NCBI RefSeq assembly: GCF_001550065.1
Contig: NZ_LRUB01000015.1
Location: 1 to 40,110, forward strand
DNA from: Kordiimonas lipolytica
GTDB taxonomy: Bacteria; Pseudomonadota; Alphaproteobacteria; Sphingomonadales; Kordiimonadaceae
DNA length: 40,110 nt
Direction of reading: 5' to 3'
Of this stretch, positions 16,499 to 27,078 are shown piece after piece. A program made the position numbers and the translations under genes. A model generated the notes under the pieces. That model saw nothing but the letters and a program-made list of their open reading frames with translations, had not been told where the DNA came from and ran no database searches. Every line of letters starts with the position of its first letter. Within the stretch, counting starts at the first letter, position 1.

Positions 16499-16993
16499 TT
16501 AGGTGGGGCGCATGGTCTGCGGATGATCCGCACCGGAGTCTTTTGCGCGCAGGCTGGCCAGTTCGATATTACGTTTAATCACATAAGACTGGGGTGCCAT
16601 TTCAAGCCCACGCCTGTATTCCTCAAGCGCCAGATCGATCTCACCCGTTTCAAGGTAGATATTGCCCCGATTGTTGTAGAAGCGCCAGTTATTGGGCACG
16701 ATACGGATGGCTGTGTTGCAATGATCCAGAGCCTCTGACCAGGCCTCTTCCATAATGAGCGCAACGCACATGCCGTTGTGGGCCCGCGCACGCTGCCAAT
16801 CTGTCAGGTCCCGATCCAGCGCAGCAGTGAAAATCACACGCGCTTTCTCCGTATTGCCCACCTGTATCATCTCTCGGCCCTTTTTCAGCAAATCCGAAGC
16901 CTTGAGAACGATGTTATAGGTGTAGGCATTGGCCATGCCCGAAATCGCCAGTGCCGCAGTTGCAGCCAGCAGGTAGCGAAAAGTAGTCCGCAT
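16499..16993 (-). CDS. Exported TPR-repeat protein
   Basis: This 164-residue protein has a signal peptide (MRTTFRYLLAATAALAISG, cleavage near ANA-YT) and three TPR-like helical pairs at about 35-140 (for example NNWRFYNNRGNIYLETGEID and LALEEYRRGLEMAPQ). It is probably periplasmic and binds a protein partner; nothing identifies the partner. Divergence from the SixA-like gene does not apply, as both are on the minus strand and 162 bp apart. Confidence 0.8.
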   Translation of the reverse strand: MRTTFRYLLAATAALAISGMANAYTYNIVLKASDLLKKGREMIQVGNTEKARVIFTAALDRDLTDWQRARAHNGMCVALIMEEAWSEALDHCNTAIRIVPNNWRFYNNRGNIYLETGEIDLALEEYRRGLEMAPQSYVIKRNIELASLRAKDSGADHPQTMRPT

Positions 16994-17155
16994 AACGATC
17001 TCCTTTCGTTTTCCCCCTACCGATCAACGGATCAGATGTTTCATCTTACCACAATTCCGGCTGAACCGGGATAGTGCATCAGCGAAGCGTCCTTGACCGA
17101 TTGGTTATAGTATCACACAGGCGTACGAATGGAGACAACTAAGCCTTCGTTTGGC

Positions 17156-17668
17156 TTAATCCAGATCTCTTGGCCGGACAAATTTCAGCAGATTACCGCG
17201 GTCGAGATCGGCCTGTTCAAGGGTGGGCGCTTCAAATTCGAAAATGCTGAGCGCGCAGGTGGGGTATTTGATCCTTAATTGACGAACAGTCGAACTGTCG
17301 CCCGTTTTGGCCGATCTGATTGCCATATCCTGAAATCCGGGATTATGGCCCACCAAAAGAACAGCCTGATGCTGTCCGGCATCCGCCTTGATAATCCGGC
17401 GAATGGTCTCTGTGCCGGCACCATAAAGAGACGGTTCATAGAGGACATCAAATGAGAGGTTCCCTGCCTCAGATAGGGTTTCGAGAGTTTCCCGCGTTCG
17501 CTGCGCCGTGGAACATATGACCAGCTTCGGTAAGTTTTCGTCCTTCGATAGCCAACGCCCCATCTGCGCCGCAGCTTGCCGGCCCCGGTCATTGAGCGGC
17601 CGATCATGGTCCGGCAGTCCAGCGCCCCAATCGGACTTCGCGTGCCTTAGAAGATATAATCTGGCCAT
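17156..17668 (-). CDS. SixA-like histidine phosphatase
   Basis: This 170-residue protein of the histidine phosphatase superfamily carries the RHG-type motif as LYLLRHAKSDWG near the N-terminus, and a second catalytic His in LLVGHNPGFQDMA. This short form resembles SixA, which dephosphorylates phosphohistidine on HPt domains or on PTS-Ntr proteins. The ATG at 17668 has AAAGGA six bases upstream and is preferred over the upstream start at 17698. It stands alone. Confidence 0.88.
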   Translation of the reverse strand: MARLYLLRHAKSDWGAGLPDHDRPLNDRGRQAAAQMGRWLSKDENLPKLVICSTAQRTRETLETLSEAGNLSFDVLYEPSLYGAGTETIRRIIKADAGQHQAVLLVGHNPGFQDMAIRSAKTGDSSTVRQLRIKYPTCALSIFEFEAPTLEQADLDRGNLLKFVRPRDLD

Positions 17669-17871
17669 CAAGCATCCTTTCATTGGGATCAGCACCAAGT
17701 TGGGTAGACCTTTTCAAAGCCGCGAAAGCTTAATCCAAATTCGCGAAAGCACGAACAAGTTTGCCTTGATAGGCCCAGAAAAATGCAGGGAAACGACAGC
17801 GCCTGGCCGCAGCAGGCATTGATCTAGGCAGCAGGCCTGCTAAACAGGCTGCAGCAAAAAGGGAGGGCATA

Positions 17872-18492
17872 ATGCTTATGATCGACGGACAGGCTGAAAA
17901 GGGAACCATTGTACTTGCCCACGGGGCTGGAGCAGGTGCAGAACATCCTTTCATGGCAACCTTCGCTGAAGGCCTGGCGCAAAAAGGATTCCAGGTCGTT
18001 CGGTTCAACTTTCCCTATATGATCAAACGCATGGAGGACGGCAAAAAGCGGCCGCCAGACAGGGCGCCAAAGCTTCTTGAGGCATATGAAGGTGCGGTCA
18101 GGGGTGTGGAGACCGCAGGCAGGCCGCTGATTATTGGTGGCAAGTCCATGGGCGGCCGAATTGCGAGTATGCTCACCGCAGAGAACCATCAGCTGGGCAT
18201 CGACGGCCTCGTTTGCCTGGGCTATCCCTTTCATGCGCCCGGCAAGCCAGAAAAGGTTCGTACCGACCATTTTCCCGATATTGAAGTACCAACCCTGATC
18301 ATTCAGGGCGAGCGCGACCCATTCGGTGGCACAGCGCTTCTGAAGAACCTTTCCCTGCCTTCAAACGTCACCGTTCACTGGGCCCCTGACGGCAACCATG
18401 ACCTGAGCCCCAGAAAGGCGTCCGGTTACACACAAGAAGGCAATTGGGCCACCGCCATGGATGCGATCGCCACTTTCGCCGCAACCTTATAG
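17872..18492 (+). CDS. Alpha/beta hydrolase (KANL3/Tex30-like family)
   Basis: This 206-residue protein has the oxyanion segment VLAHGAGAGAEHPFM, the nucleophile Ser in GGKSMGGRIAS, an acidic residue in QGERDPFGG and the His in DGNHDLSPRK, a complete hydrolase triad. The same pattern is seen in the Tex30/KANL3 and dienelactone-hydrolase-like group; substrate unknown. AGGGAGG lies just before the ATG. It is convergent with the glutathione transferase gene. Confidence 0.88.
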   Translation: MLMIDGQAEKGTIVLAHGAGAGAEHPFMATFAEGLAQKGFQVVRFNFPYMIKRMEDGKKRPPDRAPKLLEAYEGAVRGVETAGRPLIIGGKSMGGRIASMLTAENHQLGIDGLVCLGYPFHAPGKPEKVRTDHFPDIEVPTLIIQGERDPFGGTALLKNLSLPSNVTVHWAPDGNHDLSPRKASGYTQEGNWATAMDAIATFAATL

Positions 18493-18526
18493 GTAAAGCG
18501 GCGCTGGCACCCCCAGCGCCGGAGCT

Positions 18527-19207
18527 TCAGCGCTGCAGCATCTTCTGTGCGGCTTCGACGAACTTCTTGCTGTTGTCATCTTTATTCAGGTCCGGCCGGG
18601 GCGGCACTGTCAGCCCTTTCTGGACAGCTGGCCGAGCCTTGAGGCGTTCCGTCCAATCCTGCAGATGATCAAGCCCGTCCAGCGACAGGCCAGCCCAGCC
18701 ATGGGCCATGACCCAGGGGAAGCACGCAATATCGGCAATGGAATAGGCGTCTCCGGCCAGATAGGGGCTTTCCGCCAGGCGTCGGTCCAGAATGCCATAA
18801 AGCCTGAGCGTTTCATTCTGGTAGCGGTCGATAACTGCCGGGATCTTCTCAGGGAAATAGCGATAGAATACATTCGCCTGCCCCTGCATCGGCCCAAGGC
18901 CACCCATCTGGAACATCAGCCATTGGGTCACCAATGACCGTCCCTTGCTATCCTGGGGCATCAGCTGGCCGGTCTTTTCAGCCAGGTACATCAGAATGGC
19001 GCCGGATTCAAAAACCGCAAAATCATCTGCATCATGGTCAACAATCGCAGGAATTCTGCCATTGGGGTTGATGGCCGTGAACCAATCTTCTTTCTGTGCA
19101 CCAGATGACAGGTCGATCGCCTTCATTTCATAGGGCAGGCCCAGTTCTTCAAGCGCAATTGAGACTTTGTAGCCATTCGGTGTGGCAGCTGTGTAAAAGG
19201 TGATCAT
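18527..19207 (-). CDS. Glutathione S-transferase (Ure2p/YfcG-like)
   Basis: This 226-residue protein has a thioredoxin-like N-terminal domain ([31 protein letters not shown], the glutathione-binding [13 protein letters not shown]) and an all-helical C-terminal domain. The Asn after TP in TPNGYKV matches the YfcG/Ure2p group, which often has disulfide-bond oxidoreductase activity with glutathione. The ATG at 19207 is chosen; the longer frame to 19252 has no family support. Confidence 0.92.
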   Translation of the reverse strand: MITFYTAATPNGYKVSIALEELGLPYEMKAIDLSSGAQKEDWFTAINPNGRIPAIVDHDADDFAVFESGAILMYLAEKTGQLMPQDSKGRSLVTQWLMFQMGGLGPMQGQANVFYRYFPEKIPAVIDRYQNETLRLYGILDRRLAESPYLAGDAYSIADIACFPWVMAHGWAGLSLDGLDHLQDWTERLKARPAVQKGLTVPPRPDLNKDDNSKKFVEAAQKMLQR

Positions 19208-19292
19208 GTGTCGCATTCTCCGTGTTGCCAATGAAGATAGGCCCTGCCGCACAAGTTTAAAGCGGCAAGCCAGTCACATTTTCGGCATCATG

Positions 19293-19315
19293 AAAAAAGG
19301 GGGCCTGAAGCCCCC
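19293..19315 (-). terminator. Rho-independent terminator of acs
   Basis: On the minus strand GGGGGC pairs with GCCCCC (plus-strand 19299-19304 and 19310-19315, loop 5) and is followed by TTTTTT (19298-19293), 27 bp after the acs stop. Confidence 0.93.
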
Positions 19316-19341
19316 CTGGATTCGCTGTTTGTCCGGATCCA

Positions 19342-21279
19342 CTATTTATTCTGGCGGTTCTCGATCAGGTCATCGACAACGCCCGGGTCCGCGAGCGTGG
19401 ATGTATCCCCCAGATTTCCGAATTCGTTCTCAGCGATCTTCCGAAGAATCCGGCGCATGATCTTGCCAGAGCGCGTCTTCGGCAAAGCAGGGGCGAACTG
19501 GATAAAGTCAGGCGTCGCAATCGGGCCGATTTCCTGGCGAACAAGCGCCACCAGCTCTTTGCGCAACTCTTCCGACGACTCAGCACCTTCAAAAAGCGTG
19601 ACATAGGCATAAATGCCCTGGCCTTTGATGTCGTGCGGGAATCCCACCACGGCGGCTTCCGCAACCAGATCATGCTCAACAAGGGCCGATTCCACTTCAG
19701 CCGTCCCCATGCGGTGACCGGACACGTTGATCACATCATCCACCCGTCCGGTGATCCAATAGTAGCCGTCTTCATCGCGGCGGCATCCATCGCCCGTGAA
19801 ATACATGCCCTTGTATGTAGAGAAATAGGTTTGCTTGAACCGATCATGATCCCCAAATACAGAACGCATCTGCCCCGGCCAGCTGTCGGTGATCACGAGG
19901 TTGCCTGATGTCGCACCCTCAAGAATATTGCCGTCCTGATCCACCAGGGCGGGCTTCACACCAAACATCGGGTTGGTGGCGGAGCCCGGTTTCAGGTCTG
20001 TGGCGCCGGGAAGTGGCGAGATCATCACGCCGCCTGTTTCCGTTTGCCACCAGGTGTCAACAATCGGGCAGCGCTCCTCACCCACCACCTTGTGGTACCA
20101 TAGCCAGGCTTCAGGGTTGATCGGTTCGCCAACCGTCCCCAGAAGCCGGATTGATGACCGGTCATGCTTGGTTACAAACTCGTCACCCAGCCGCTCAAGC
20201 GCCCGGATTGCCGTTGGCGCGGTATAGAAGATGTTCACCTTGTGCTTTTCGCACACCTGCCAGAACCGGCCAGCGTCCGGGTATGTTGGGATACCTTCAA
20301 ACACGAGGGTCGTGGCACCGTTCGCGAGTGGACCATAAACGATATAGGTATGGCCGGTCACCCAGCCCACATCTGCAGTGCACCAGTAGATATCGCCCTG
20401 TTTATAGTCAAACACATACTCATGCGTCATGGCCGCCCAAACCATATAGCCACCGGTGGTATGGAGGACCCCCTTCGGCTTGCCGGTCGAGCCGGACGTA
20501 TACAGAATGAAAAGCGGGTCTTCGGCGCTCATTTCTTCTGGTGGGCATTCGGCAGGCACAGTCGCTGCAGCCTCGTGATACCAGACATCGCGGCCTTCAG
20601 ACCAGGCAACCTCGCCGCCAGTCCGCCTGACAACCACAACGCTGGAAACATCCGGGCACTGCTCAAGCGCCGTATCAACATTGGCCTTCAGCGGCACTTT
20701 CTTTGCGCCGCGCAGGCCTTCATCTGCGGTGATCACGAAGGTGGACTGACAATCCTGGATACGGCCAGCAAGGGCGTCCGGCGAGAAGCCGCCGAACACG
20801 ACCGAATGCACGGCACCAATACGCGCGCAGGCCAGCATCGCATACACGGCTTCCGGGATCATCGGCATATAGATGGTGATCCTGTCACCCTTCTTTGCAC
20901 CGCGCTTCTTCAGCACATTTGCAAACTGGCAAACCTGCTCATAAAGCTCGCTAAAGGTGATGTGCTTGCTGTCGGCAGGATCGTCCCCTTCCCAGATGAT
21001 AGCGGTATCATTCGCGCGTTCCGGCAAGTGACGGTCGATACAGTTGGCGGACGCGTTGAGCGTGCCATCTTCGAACCATTTGATGGAGATGTCCCCGCTA
21101 AAGCTGGCGTTCTTCACCTTGGTGAATGGTTTCATCCAGTCTATACGACCGGCCTGGTCCTTCCAGAACCCATCCGGGTCGTTGATGGACTGCTCATAGA
21201 GAGCGTCATATTGCTCCTTGGTGCAGTGCGTACCCTCAAGCGCCGACGCTGGTACTGGAAAAACGAAATGCTCGCTCAT
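19342..21279 (-). CDS. acs: Acetyl-CoA synthetase (AMP-forming)
   Basis: This 645-residue enzyme matches the usual length of Acs. Motifs are [12 protein letters not shown] (A3), [10 protein letters not shown] (A5), [19 protein letters not shown] (A8 region) and the C-terminal [13 protein letters not shown], whose Lys is the adenylation-step residue and the known acetylation site in the family. It activates acetate to acetyl-CoA through acetyl-AMP. GGAGGGAG precedes the ATG, and a terminator follows the gene, so it is a single-gene unit. Confidence 0.97.
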   Translation of the reverse strand: MSEHFVFPVPASALEGTHCTKEQYDALYEQSINDPDGFWKDQAGRIDWMKPFTKVKNASFSGDISIKWFEDGTLNASANCIDRHLPERANDTAIIWEGDDPADSKHITFSELYEQVCQFANVLKKRGAKKGDRITIYMPMIPEAVYAMLACARIGAVHSVVFGGFSPDALAGRIQDCQSTFVITADEGLRGAKKVPLKANVDTALEQCPDVSSVVVVRRTGGEVAWSEGRDVWYHEAAATVPAECPPEEMSAEDPLFILYTSGSTGKPKGVLHTTGGYMVWAAMTHEYVFDYKQGDIYWCTADVGWVTGHTYIVYGPLANGATTLVFEGIPTYPDAGRFWQVCEKHKVNIFYTAPTAIRALERLGDEFVTKHDRSSIRLLGTVGEPINPEAWLWYHKVVGEERCPIVDTWWQTETGGVMISPLPGATDLKPGSATNPMFGVKPALVDQDGNILEGATSGNLVITDSWPGQMRSVFGDHDRFKQTYFSTYKGMYFTGDGCRRDEDGYYWITGRVDDVINVSGHRMGTAEVESALVEHDLVAEAAVVGFPHDIKGQGIYAYVTLFEGAESSEELRKELVALVRQEIGPIATPDFIQFAPALPKTRSGKIMRRILRKIAENEFGNLGDTSTLADPGVVDDLIENRQNK

Positions 21280-21309
21280 TGCCTACTCCCTCCAATAAAT
21301 GCAATGGCG

Positions 21310-21338
21310 ATCATGCACCCTGAGCGGCACAGTTGCAA
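21310..21338 (-). promoter_or_regulatory. Possible promoter of acs
   Basis: On the minus strand TTGCAA (21338-21333), 17 bp and CATGAT (21315-21310) lie about 31 bp before the acs start. The -10 is a 4 of 6 match. Confidence 0.4.
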
Positions 21339-21422
21339 GTCCCCCCACAGGGTAAGGCTCCGGTATTTTCGCTTGTAGCTTTTGGCCTAGCTCAATCGGA
21401 AAAATACGCTATCTTCCCCACC

Positions 21423-22334
21423 ATGACCAGCATGCCAGACCAGACGACGCGAGGCATTATCGCTTGTGTTTGCGGTGCCATCGGCATCAGCTCCGCAGCT
21501 ATCTTCATGCGTCTTGCCGACGTAACGCCAGCAGCTTCCGCTTTCTGGCGCCTGACAATGGCCGCTCCTGTGCTGATTTTCATCTATTGGTTAACCGCCC
21601 GAAAGAAAGGCAGAATATCCCTCTTGCCCTCTATGGAGGAAGGCCGCTGGATCTTGCTAGTCGGACTGCTGTTTGCGTCCGAACTCTTCACCTGGCACTG
21701 GTCGGTCGCCAAGACAACCGTGGCCAATTCAACGCTGCTCGCGAATATGGCCACCATATTCGCCGCGCTCTATAGCTTCGTGCTGTTTGGCGAACGCTTT
21801 AACGGGCGCTTCCTTGGCGGCATGGTGCTCGCTCTTGGGGGCGCGGCGCTGCTGATGGGGCGCAACGCGGAACTGAACCCAGCCTATATTCCCGGCGATA
21901 TGCTCGGCCTCCTGACCGCCGTACTCTATGGCGGCTATATTGTCGGCGCGGCCCGCGCCAGACAGGTCTTGGACGCGCCGCTATTGATGGCCGGCACCGC
22001 CATGGTGTCCGGCATTCTCTTGAGCCTGCCGCTTCTTTGGGTGGACGGCCCCATCTTTCCTGTCTCAAGCGAAGGATGGGCGCCGCTGATCGGTCTTGCG
22101 CTGATCGCTCACGTCCTGGGGCAGAGCCTGATTGTCTATGGGCTGGCGCATGTGCCTGCGGCGCTGGGTGCCCTTTGTCTTTTGATCCAGCCAGTGATTT
22201 CCGCCCTGTGGGCATGGTGGCTTTTTGGCGAGGCTCTTGGGCCTATTCATATGGCAGGAGCAAGCGCGGTCCTGGTCGGCATATGGATCGCCCGGCAAAG
22301 CAAACGACAGCAAATCATGAAAGCGGCTGGTTGA
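21423..22334 (+). CDS. EamA/DMT-family permease
   Basis: This 303-residue protein has ten hydrophobic segments in two EamA halves (for example LLFASELFTWHWSVAKTTVA and LGALCLLIQPVISALWAWWL). It is an inner-membrane exporter of small metabolites by family; the substrate cannot be told. The ATG at 21423 removes a non-conserved, hydrophilic extension of 30 residues; ATG 21432 is also possible. No clear ribosome site is seen. Its stop abuts the stop of the convergent methyltransferase gene (22334/22335). Confidence 0.9.
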   Translation: MTSMPDQTTRGIIACVCGAIGISSAAIFMRLADVTPAASAFWRLTMAAPVLIFIYWLTARKKGRISLLPSMEEGRWILLVGLLFASELFTWHWSVAKTTVANSTLLANMATIFAALYSFVLFGERFNGRFLGGMVLALGGAALLMGRNAELNPAYIPGDMLGLLTAVLYGGYIVGAARARQVLDAPLLMAGTAMVSGILLSLPLLWVDGPIFPVSSEGWAPLIGLALIAHVLGQSLIVYGLAHVPAALGALCLLIQPVISALWAWWLFGEALGPIHMAGASAVLVGIWIARQSKRQQIMKAAG

Positions 22335-23327
22335 TTACCAGTCAGACATCATCGACGGTCCGCCCGACTTCTTGTTCGCCACAATACGCCAAAGCTTGAG
22401 GTCGCCTGTTTCCAGAAGTTTCTTGCGGCGTGTCCAGAACTCGGCTTCCCGCATCAATGTCTGGATCATCATTGTGCCGTCTTCCCGCTTCGCGAGTTTG
22501 GCAGCCACTTCGTCGGCCCCGGCCCACGCATGGTTGATCATGTCAACATATTGCATGCTGATATCTTCGGACACTCGCACTTGCAGGTGATGCTTCTTCA
22601 TCAGGTCAACAAGTTCATCCGCGAGAACAGGGAAGGGGTGCCGGCGTTCGCCTACAACCCATTCCTTATATTTGTCTTTGCCCAGCACCGCGTCGGAACC
22701 GATCACATATTCCGTCATCAGGAACAGGCCGCCCGGTTTCAGCTTTTCCTCGATCTTGGCGATCATGTTGGACTTGTCTTCGATCGTGAACAGCGCTTCC
22801 TTGGAAAGAGCACGATCATATTTCCGATCAAAGCCTTCAAAATTTTCCGGCTGATACTGCTCAAGCTGGGCCTTTTTTTCCAGGCCCGCCATCTTGGAAA
22901 GCTTGCGACCTTTCTCAACCAGCATTTCCGATTCTTCGAAGCCGGTGATCCAGACACCAAAGCGGTCCACCAGAACGCGACTAGGCCCACCCAGGCCAGC
23001 GCCGATCTGCAGCATGGACATTTCAGGGCTCAGCGCCAAAAGCTTTGACAGGGAAACGATATAGTCCGGACCTCCGGGGCCGCAGAAGCCCTTGCCCCAG
23101 ATATATTGCGCGATATCGACGGTTGCTGCATCCCATGGATCAAGATTTTCGGCGTTCAGATTTTTAGGCTGCTCGGGTTTGAATTCTTCGCCAAGGTCTT
23201 GCTCGGGCGCACCAACGCGCTCACTCAGACGCTTCTTGATATCGTCTGTGTCGTAACCTTCCCACCAAGCCTTAAGGCGCAGCTTCAGTGGTACCTTCGC
23301 ATCAGGTTTCTTCTGTTTCGTTGCCAA
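22335..23327 (-). CDS. SAM-dependent methyltransferase
   Basis: This 330-residue class-I methyltransferase-fold protein has motif I at about residue 105 (MLQIGAGLGGPSRVL), an acidic segment at the end of strand 2 (ITGFEESEMLVE) and motif III/IV-like KLKPGGLFLMTEYVIG. An N-terminal basic region (KKPDAKVPLKLRLKAWWEGY) precedes the domain. It resembles phosphoethanolamine- and sterol-type methyltransferases in the layout, but the substrate cannot be assigned. It is downstream of pheT, separated by a 130-bp gap with two hairpins. Confidence 0.82.
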   Translation of the reverse strand: MATKQKKPDAKVPLKLRLKAWWEGYDTDDIKKRLSERVGAPEQDLGEEFKPEQPKNLNAENLDPWDAATVDIAQYIWGKGFCGPGGPDYIVSLSKLLALSPEMSMLQIGAGLGGPSRVLVDRFGVWITGFEESEMLVEKGRKLSKMAGLEKKAQLEQYQPENFEGFDRKYDRALSKEALFTIEDKSNMIAKIEEKLKPGGLFLMTEYVIGSDAVLGKDKYKEWVVGERRHPFPVLADELVDLMKKHHLQVRVSEDISMQYVDMINHAWAGADEVAAKLAKREDGTMMIQTLMREAEFWTRRKKLLETGDLKLWRIVANKKSGGPSMMSDW

Positions 23328-23346
23328 ATCTCACACCCAAGCACTA

Positions 23347-23377
23347 CAAAAGGCGCGGCCAAAGCCGCATACCTTTT
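23347..23377 (-). terminator. Hairpin before the methyltransferase gene
   Basis: On the minus strand GCGGC and GCCGC form a small stem, flanked by AAAAGG and CCTTTT which can extend it with a bulge. It lies 20 bp from the methyltransferase ATG and could be the second of two terminators after pheT or a leader structure. Confidence 0.35.
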
Positions 23378-23394
23378 CCTCCCGATACCAATAT

Positions 23395-23439
23395 GAAAAC
23401 CGATCGGGAACATTTTGCAAGCCCCGATCGACAGTTTTC
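23395..23439 (-). terminator. Long hairpin after pheT
   Basis: CGATCGGG (23401-23408) pairs with CCCGATCG (23423-23430). GAAAAC (23395-23400) pairs with GTTTTC (23434-23439) across a 3-base bulge, giving a 14-bp interrupted stem 19 bp after the pheT stop. On the minus strand it ends in GTTTTC, a short T-run, so termination is likely but not certain. Confidence 0.55.
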
Positions 23440-23457
23440 ATGCAGATTTTTGCGCCT

Positions 23458-25854
23458 TTAGCCTCGAAGAACAGCGCCAACGGCCTTTTCAGCCGCCGCA
23501 CAGACCTTGGAAGATATTGCCTCGATATCTTTTTCGGTGAAGGTTTCGCCCTTCGGCTCAAGCAAGACACTCACTGCGATTGACTTCTGTCCCTCGGGCA
23601 CGCCTTTGCCTTCATAGACGTCAAAAATGCTGACATCCGAGATAAAGGCTTTGTCAGACCCCTGCACGGCCCGCACAAGATCAGCAACCTTGGCATCACG
23701 GTCCATCAGGAAGGCAAAGTCGCGCTCGACTGACTGCAGCTTGGAGACTTTAAGCGCCCCTTTTGCAGCGCCGGATTTCTTCGGCGCCGGAACACGGTCC
23801 AGATACACTTCAAAGCCAACAACAGGGCCGTCCACATCAAGGGCTTTCAGAACTTTCGGATGCAACTCGCCAAAGCTCGCCAGAATGTTCTTCGGGCCCA
23901 GGCGTAGCGTACCGGAACGACCAGGGTGATAATAGTCCGGCGCTTCATCAAACACCTGAAGGCCCGATGGCGCGCCTACAGCTTCGAGAGCCGCAAGTGC
24001 ATCGCGCTTGGCATCGAACACATCCACAGTGCGGCTCACTGCCGACCAGTGCCGCTCGGCATTCTGACCCGCTCGCAATCCGCACGCGACCAGCAATTGG
24101 CCTTTTTCGGTATCATTCTCATATACAGGACCAACTTCAAACAGAGCGACAACGTCCGCCCCGCGGTCCCGGTTGCGCTGTGCCGCCTGCATCAGGTTTG
24201 GCAGAATGGATGGGCGCATGCAGTCAAGCTCGCTGGAAATCGGATTGTCGACCACAAGGGCCTCATCACCACCACCAAAGAGGACAGCGTGATCCCGCGT
24301 CATGAAGGACCAGGTTACTGCCTCATGCATGCCAACGCCCGCAAGCCGACGCTTGGCCGCGCGTGCGCGCTTTTGGCGTGGGCTGAGGGTTGTGCCTGCC
24401 TTATGATCCGTTGCCGGCAGCTGGACACTAGGAATATTGTCATAGCCATAGATGCGCAGCACCTCTTCAACGATATCCGGCTCGCCTTCCACATCCACGC
24501 GCCAAGAAGGCACATGGACGGTGTAAGGGTCATTGCCTTCAGCCTTGAAGCCAAGTTTTTCAAGGATCGCAACGCTTTCGCTCGCCGGCAGGTCGACACC
24601 GCCCAAGGTCAGAACGCGTTCGCTGCGGAACGGCACGGTCTTGTTCCAGACGGTATCTTCGCCTGCTTCAAAAACATGGCTGGCTTCGCCGCCACACAGA
24701 TCCAGGATCATTTTGGTGGCGATTTCCATACCGTCGCGGATGAACAGTTCATCCACACCGCGTTCAAAACGGTAGCGGGCATCTGTAATCAGGCCGTGGT
24801 CACGGCCGGTGAAGGCCGTACGCTTGGGATCAAAAAGCGCGGCTTCAAGAACCACGTCGGTCGTTTCTTCAGAACACCCTGTGGACAGTCCGCCGATGAT
24901 GCCGCCAAACCCTTGTGGGCCGGTGCTATCCGCGATCACCGTCTCACCGCCCTTAGCCACATATTCCTTGTCATCGAGTGCTGTGAATTTCTCACCCGCT
25001 TCGGCAAGGCGTGCCTTTAGGTCACCGTTCAGCTTGTTCGCGTCATAAACGTGAAGCGGACGCCCGAGGTCATGCGTGATGAAGTTGGTGACATCCACAA
25101 GCTTTGAGATCGGGCGAAGGCCAATCGCCTTCAGGCGATCCTGCAGCCACTGTGGGCTTGGGCCATTTTTCACACCCTTGAACCGGCGGCCAAGGAACTG
25201 GGTACAGGCGCTTTTAGCCTCTTCCGGCAGATCGATAGAGACTTTAACGTCGCTTTCGAACGTGCCTTCTATCTTTTCAACAGCCAGCGGCTTGAGCGTA
25301 CCGAGCCCGGCAGCAGCAAGATCGCGGGCAATGCCATATACACCCAGGCAGTCCTGCCTGTTCGGTGTGATCTCGATATCGATCACCGGGTCGTCAAGCT
25401 GGGCATAGTCCACATAGGACGTGCCAACAGGTGCGTCTTCCGGCAGTTCGATAATGCCGTCATGGTCGTCACCCAGCTCAAGCTCGCGCGCGGAGCACAT
25501 CATGCCGATGCTTTCCACGCCGCGGATCTTGGCTTTCTTGAGCGTGACATCCAGGCCCGGCACATAATCACCAGGACGCCCCAGCACCACCTTGATACCG
25601 GCGCGTGCATTTGGTGCCCCGCAAACAATCTGCATTTCTTCGGTGCCATTCGACACCTTGCAGACCTTCAGCTTGTCAGCGTCCGGGTGCTTTTCAGCCG
25701 AAAGCACCTCAGCGACCGTGAAGGAACCAAGCTTTTCAGCCGGGTTTTCAACCGTATCGACCTCAAGGCCAATGGCATTCAATTTAGCAACGATTTCATC
25801 CAGGCTCGCATCCGTGTCCAGATGGTCCTTGAGCCAGCTTAGGGAAAATTTCAT
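23458..25854 (-). CDS. pheT: Phenylalanyl-tRNA synthetase beta subunit
   Basis: This 798-residue protein has the length expected for bacterial PheT. Recognisable parts are the N-terminal [12 protein letters not shown], the tRNA-binding EMAP-like domain ([20 protein letters not shown]), the B3/B4 editing region, the B5 domain and the C-terminal FDX-ACB anticodon-binding domain ([20 protein letters not shown]). With PheS it forms the alpha2beta2 enzyme that charges tRNA-Phe. Its ATG overlaps the PheS stop (ATGA, 25851-25854). Confidence 0.97.
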   Translation of the reverse strand: MKFSLSWLKDHLDTDASLDEIVAKLNAIGLEVDTVENPAEKLGSFTVAEVLSAEKHPDADKLKVCKVSNGTEEMQIVCGAPNARAGIKVVLGRPGDYVPGLDVTLKKAKIRGVESIGMMCSARELELGDDHDGIIELPEDAPVGTSYVDYAQLDDPVIDIEITPNRQDCLGVYGIARDLAAAGLGTLKPLAVEKIEGTFESDVKVSIDLPEEAKSACTQFLGRRFKGVKNGPSPQWLQDRLKAIGLRPISKLVDVTNFITHDLGRPLHVYDANKLNGDLKARLAEAGEKFTALDDKEYVAKGGETVIADSTGPQGFGGIIGGLSTGCSEETTDVVLEAALFDPKRTAFTGRDHGLITDARYRFERGVDELFIRDGMEIATKMILDLCGGEASHVFEAGEDTVWNKTVPFRSERVLTLGGVDLPASESVAILEKLGFKAEGNDPYTVHVPSWRVDVEGEPDIVEEVLRIYGYDNIPSVQLPATDHKAGTTLSPRQKRARAAKRRLAGVGMHEAVTWSFMTRDHAVLFGGGDEALVVDNPISSELDCMRPSILPNLMQAAQRNRDRGADVVALFEVGPVYENDTEKGQLLVACGLRAGQNAERHWSAVSRTVDVFDAKRDALAALEAVGAPSGLQVFDEAPDYYHPGRSGTLRLGPKNILASFGELHPKVLKALDVDGPVVGFEVYLDRVPAPKKSGAAKGALKVSKLQSVERDFAFLMDRDAKVADLVRAVQGSDKAFISDVSIFDVYEGKGVPEGQKSIAVSVLLEPKGETFTEKDIEAISSKVCAAAEKAVGAVLRG

Positions 25855-26930
25855 CGGCTGAGCCCTCCTGCGAGCGTGGGAAGATCAAGGGCACGGAACC
25901 CATAATGACGGAGCCAACGCAGATCGGCATCGAAGAAAGCGCGCAGGTCATTCATGCCGTATTTCAGCATGGCAAGGCGGTCGATGCCGCAGCCGAAGGC
26001 AAAGCCCTGATATTCATTGGGGTCAAGGTTACAGGCTTCCAGAACCTTGGTATTCACCATGCCGGAACCCAAAATCTCAAGCCAGTCATTGCCGTCACCA
26101 ATCTTCACGGTGCCGCCGTCGAAGCTGCACTGCACGTCCACTTCCATGGACGGTTCGGTGAACGGGAAATAGCTGGGGCGCAGGCGCAGGGTCACGGCGT
26201 CCACTTCAAAGAAAGCCTTCAGGAAGGCCTCGAGCGTACCCTTGAGGTGACCGAGGTGCGTATCGCGGTCGATCACCAAACCTTCCACCTGGTGGAACAT
26301 GGGGGTGTGCGTGGCGTCAGAATCCGACCGGTAAGTACGTCCCGGCGCGATAATGCGGATTGGGGGCTCTTTCGACAGCATCGTGCGGATCTGCACAGGG
26401 CTTGTGTGCGTGCGCAGAACCTTGCGGTCGCCGTTCGCATCAGGCTTCAGATAGAAAGTATCATGGTCCTGACGGGCTGGGTGCTCTTCCGGGATATTCA
26501 GCGCGGTGAAGTTATGGAAGTCGGTTTCCACATCCGGACCTTCGGCAACATCAAAGCCGAGGCTTGCAAAGATTTCGGCAATCTCGTCCATCACCTGGCT
26601 GATCGGGTGCACGCTGCCACACGCATGCTCCATGACCGGCAGGGTTACGTCTACGCGCTCATCACGGAGGCGCGCGTCAAGCGCGGCTTCTTCCAAAGTA
26701 TCCTTGCGGGCGGCGATCTCGTCCGCGACCTGGTTCTTGAGGCCGTTAAGCGCCGGACCCATCTCTTTGCGTTCCTCGGGGCTCATGCCGCCAAGGCCCT
26801 TCATAAGCTGGGACACGCTGCCTTTCTTGCCGAGTGTGGAGACCCGGACTTCCTCGAGCGCATTCAGGTCACTGGCCGAAGCAATCTGGGCCGCGATCTC
26901 TTCCTTGAGCGCTGAAATCTGTTCCTGCAT
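25851..26930 (-). CDS. pheS: Phenylalanyl-tRNA synthetase alpha subunit
   Basis: This 359-residue catalytic subunit of class II has an N-terminal coiled coil ([19 protein letters not shown]). Motif 2 is [20 protein letters not shown], and motif 3 is [18 protein letters not shown]. The ATG at 26930 with GCGGAAG upstream is preferred over the frame extension to 27005, which is not family-like. It follows rplT with a hairpin in between, and its stop overlaps pheT. Confidence 0.97.
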   Translation of the reverse strand: MQEQISALKEEIAAQIASASDLNALEEVRVSTLGKKGSVSQLMKGLGGMSPEERKEMGPALNGLKNQVADEIAARKDTLEEAALDARLRDERVDVTLPVMEHACGSVHPISQVMDEIAEIFASLGFDVAEGPDVETDFHNFTALNIPEEHPARQDHDTFYLKPDANGDRKVLRTHTSPVQIRTMLSKEPPIRIIAPGRTYRSDSDATHTPMFHQVEGLVIDRDTHLGHLKGTLEAFLKAFFEVDAVTLRLRPSYFPFTEPSMEVDVQCSFDGGTVKIGDGNDWLEILGSGMVNTKVLEACNLDPNEYQGFAFGCGIDRLAMLKYGMNDLRAFFDADLRWLRHYGFRALDLPTLAGGLSR

Positions 26931-27007
26931 TTTTCTTCCGCTTTTTCGAGCAATCAAATCTTTAAAACAAAGGTTTGTTTCACTTGGCCCATAATGGGGA
27001 GACAAGC

Positions 27008-27048
27008 AAATAAAAAGAGGACCCCGCCAACGGCCAGGCCCTCTTTAA
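27008..27048 (-). terminator. Terminator between rplT and pheS
   Basis: On the minus strand AAAGAGG pairs with CCTCTTT across a GC-rich loop, followed by TTTTTATTT, 30 bp after the rplT stop. It is probably partial, since pheST would otherwise need its own promoter in the short gap. Confidence 0.7.
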
Positions 27049-27078
27049 AGTCTTGGTGTTTGCTGTCGCAAACCAGCC

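Noticed and set aside
20164..21378. Long plus-strand open frame opposite acs
   Set aside because: It is the antisense shadow of a well-recognised enzyme with all motifs on the minus strand; the translated product has no recognisable family and no ribosome site.
26954..26992. Mini-ORF of 12 codons before pheS as a phenylalanine attenuation leader
   Set aside because: It contains only one Phe codon, and no alternative hairpin with a T-run lies between it and pheS; the terminator is upstream of it.
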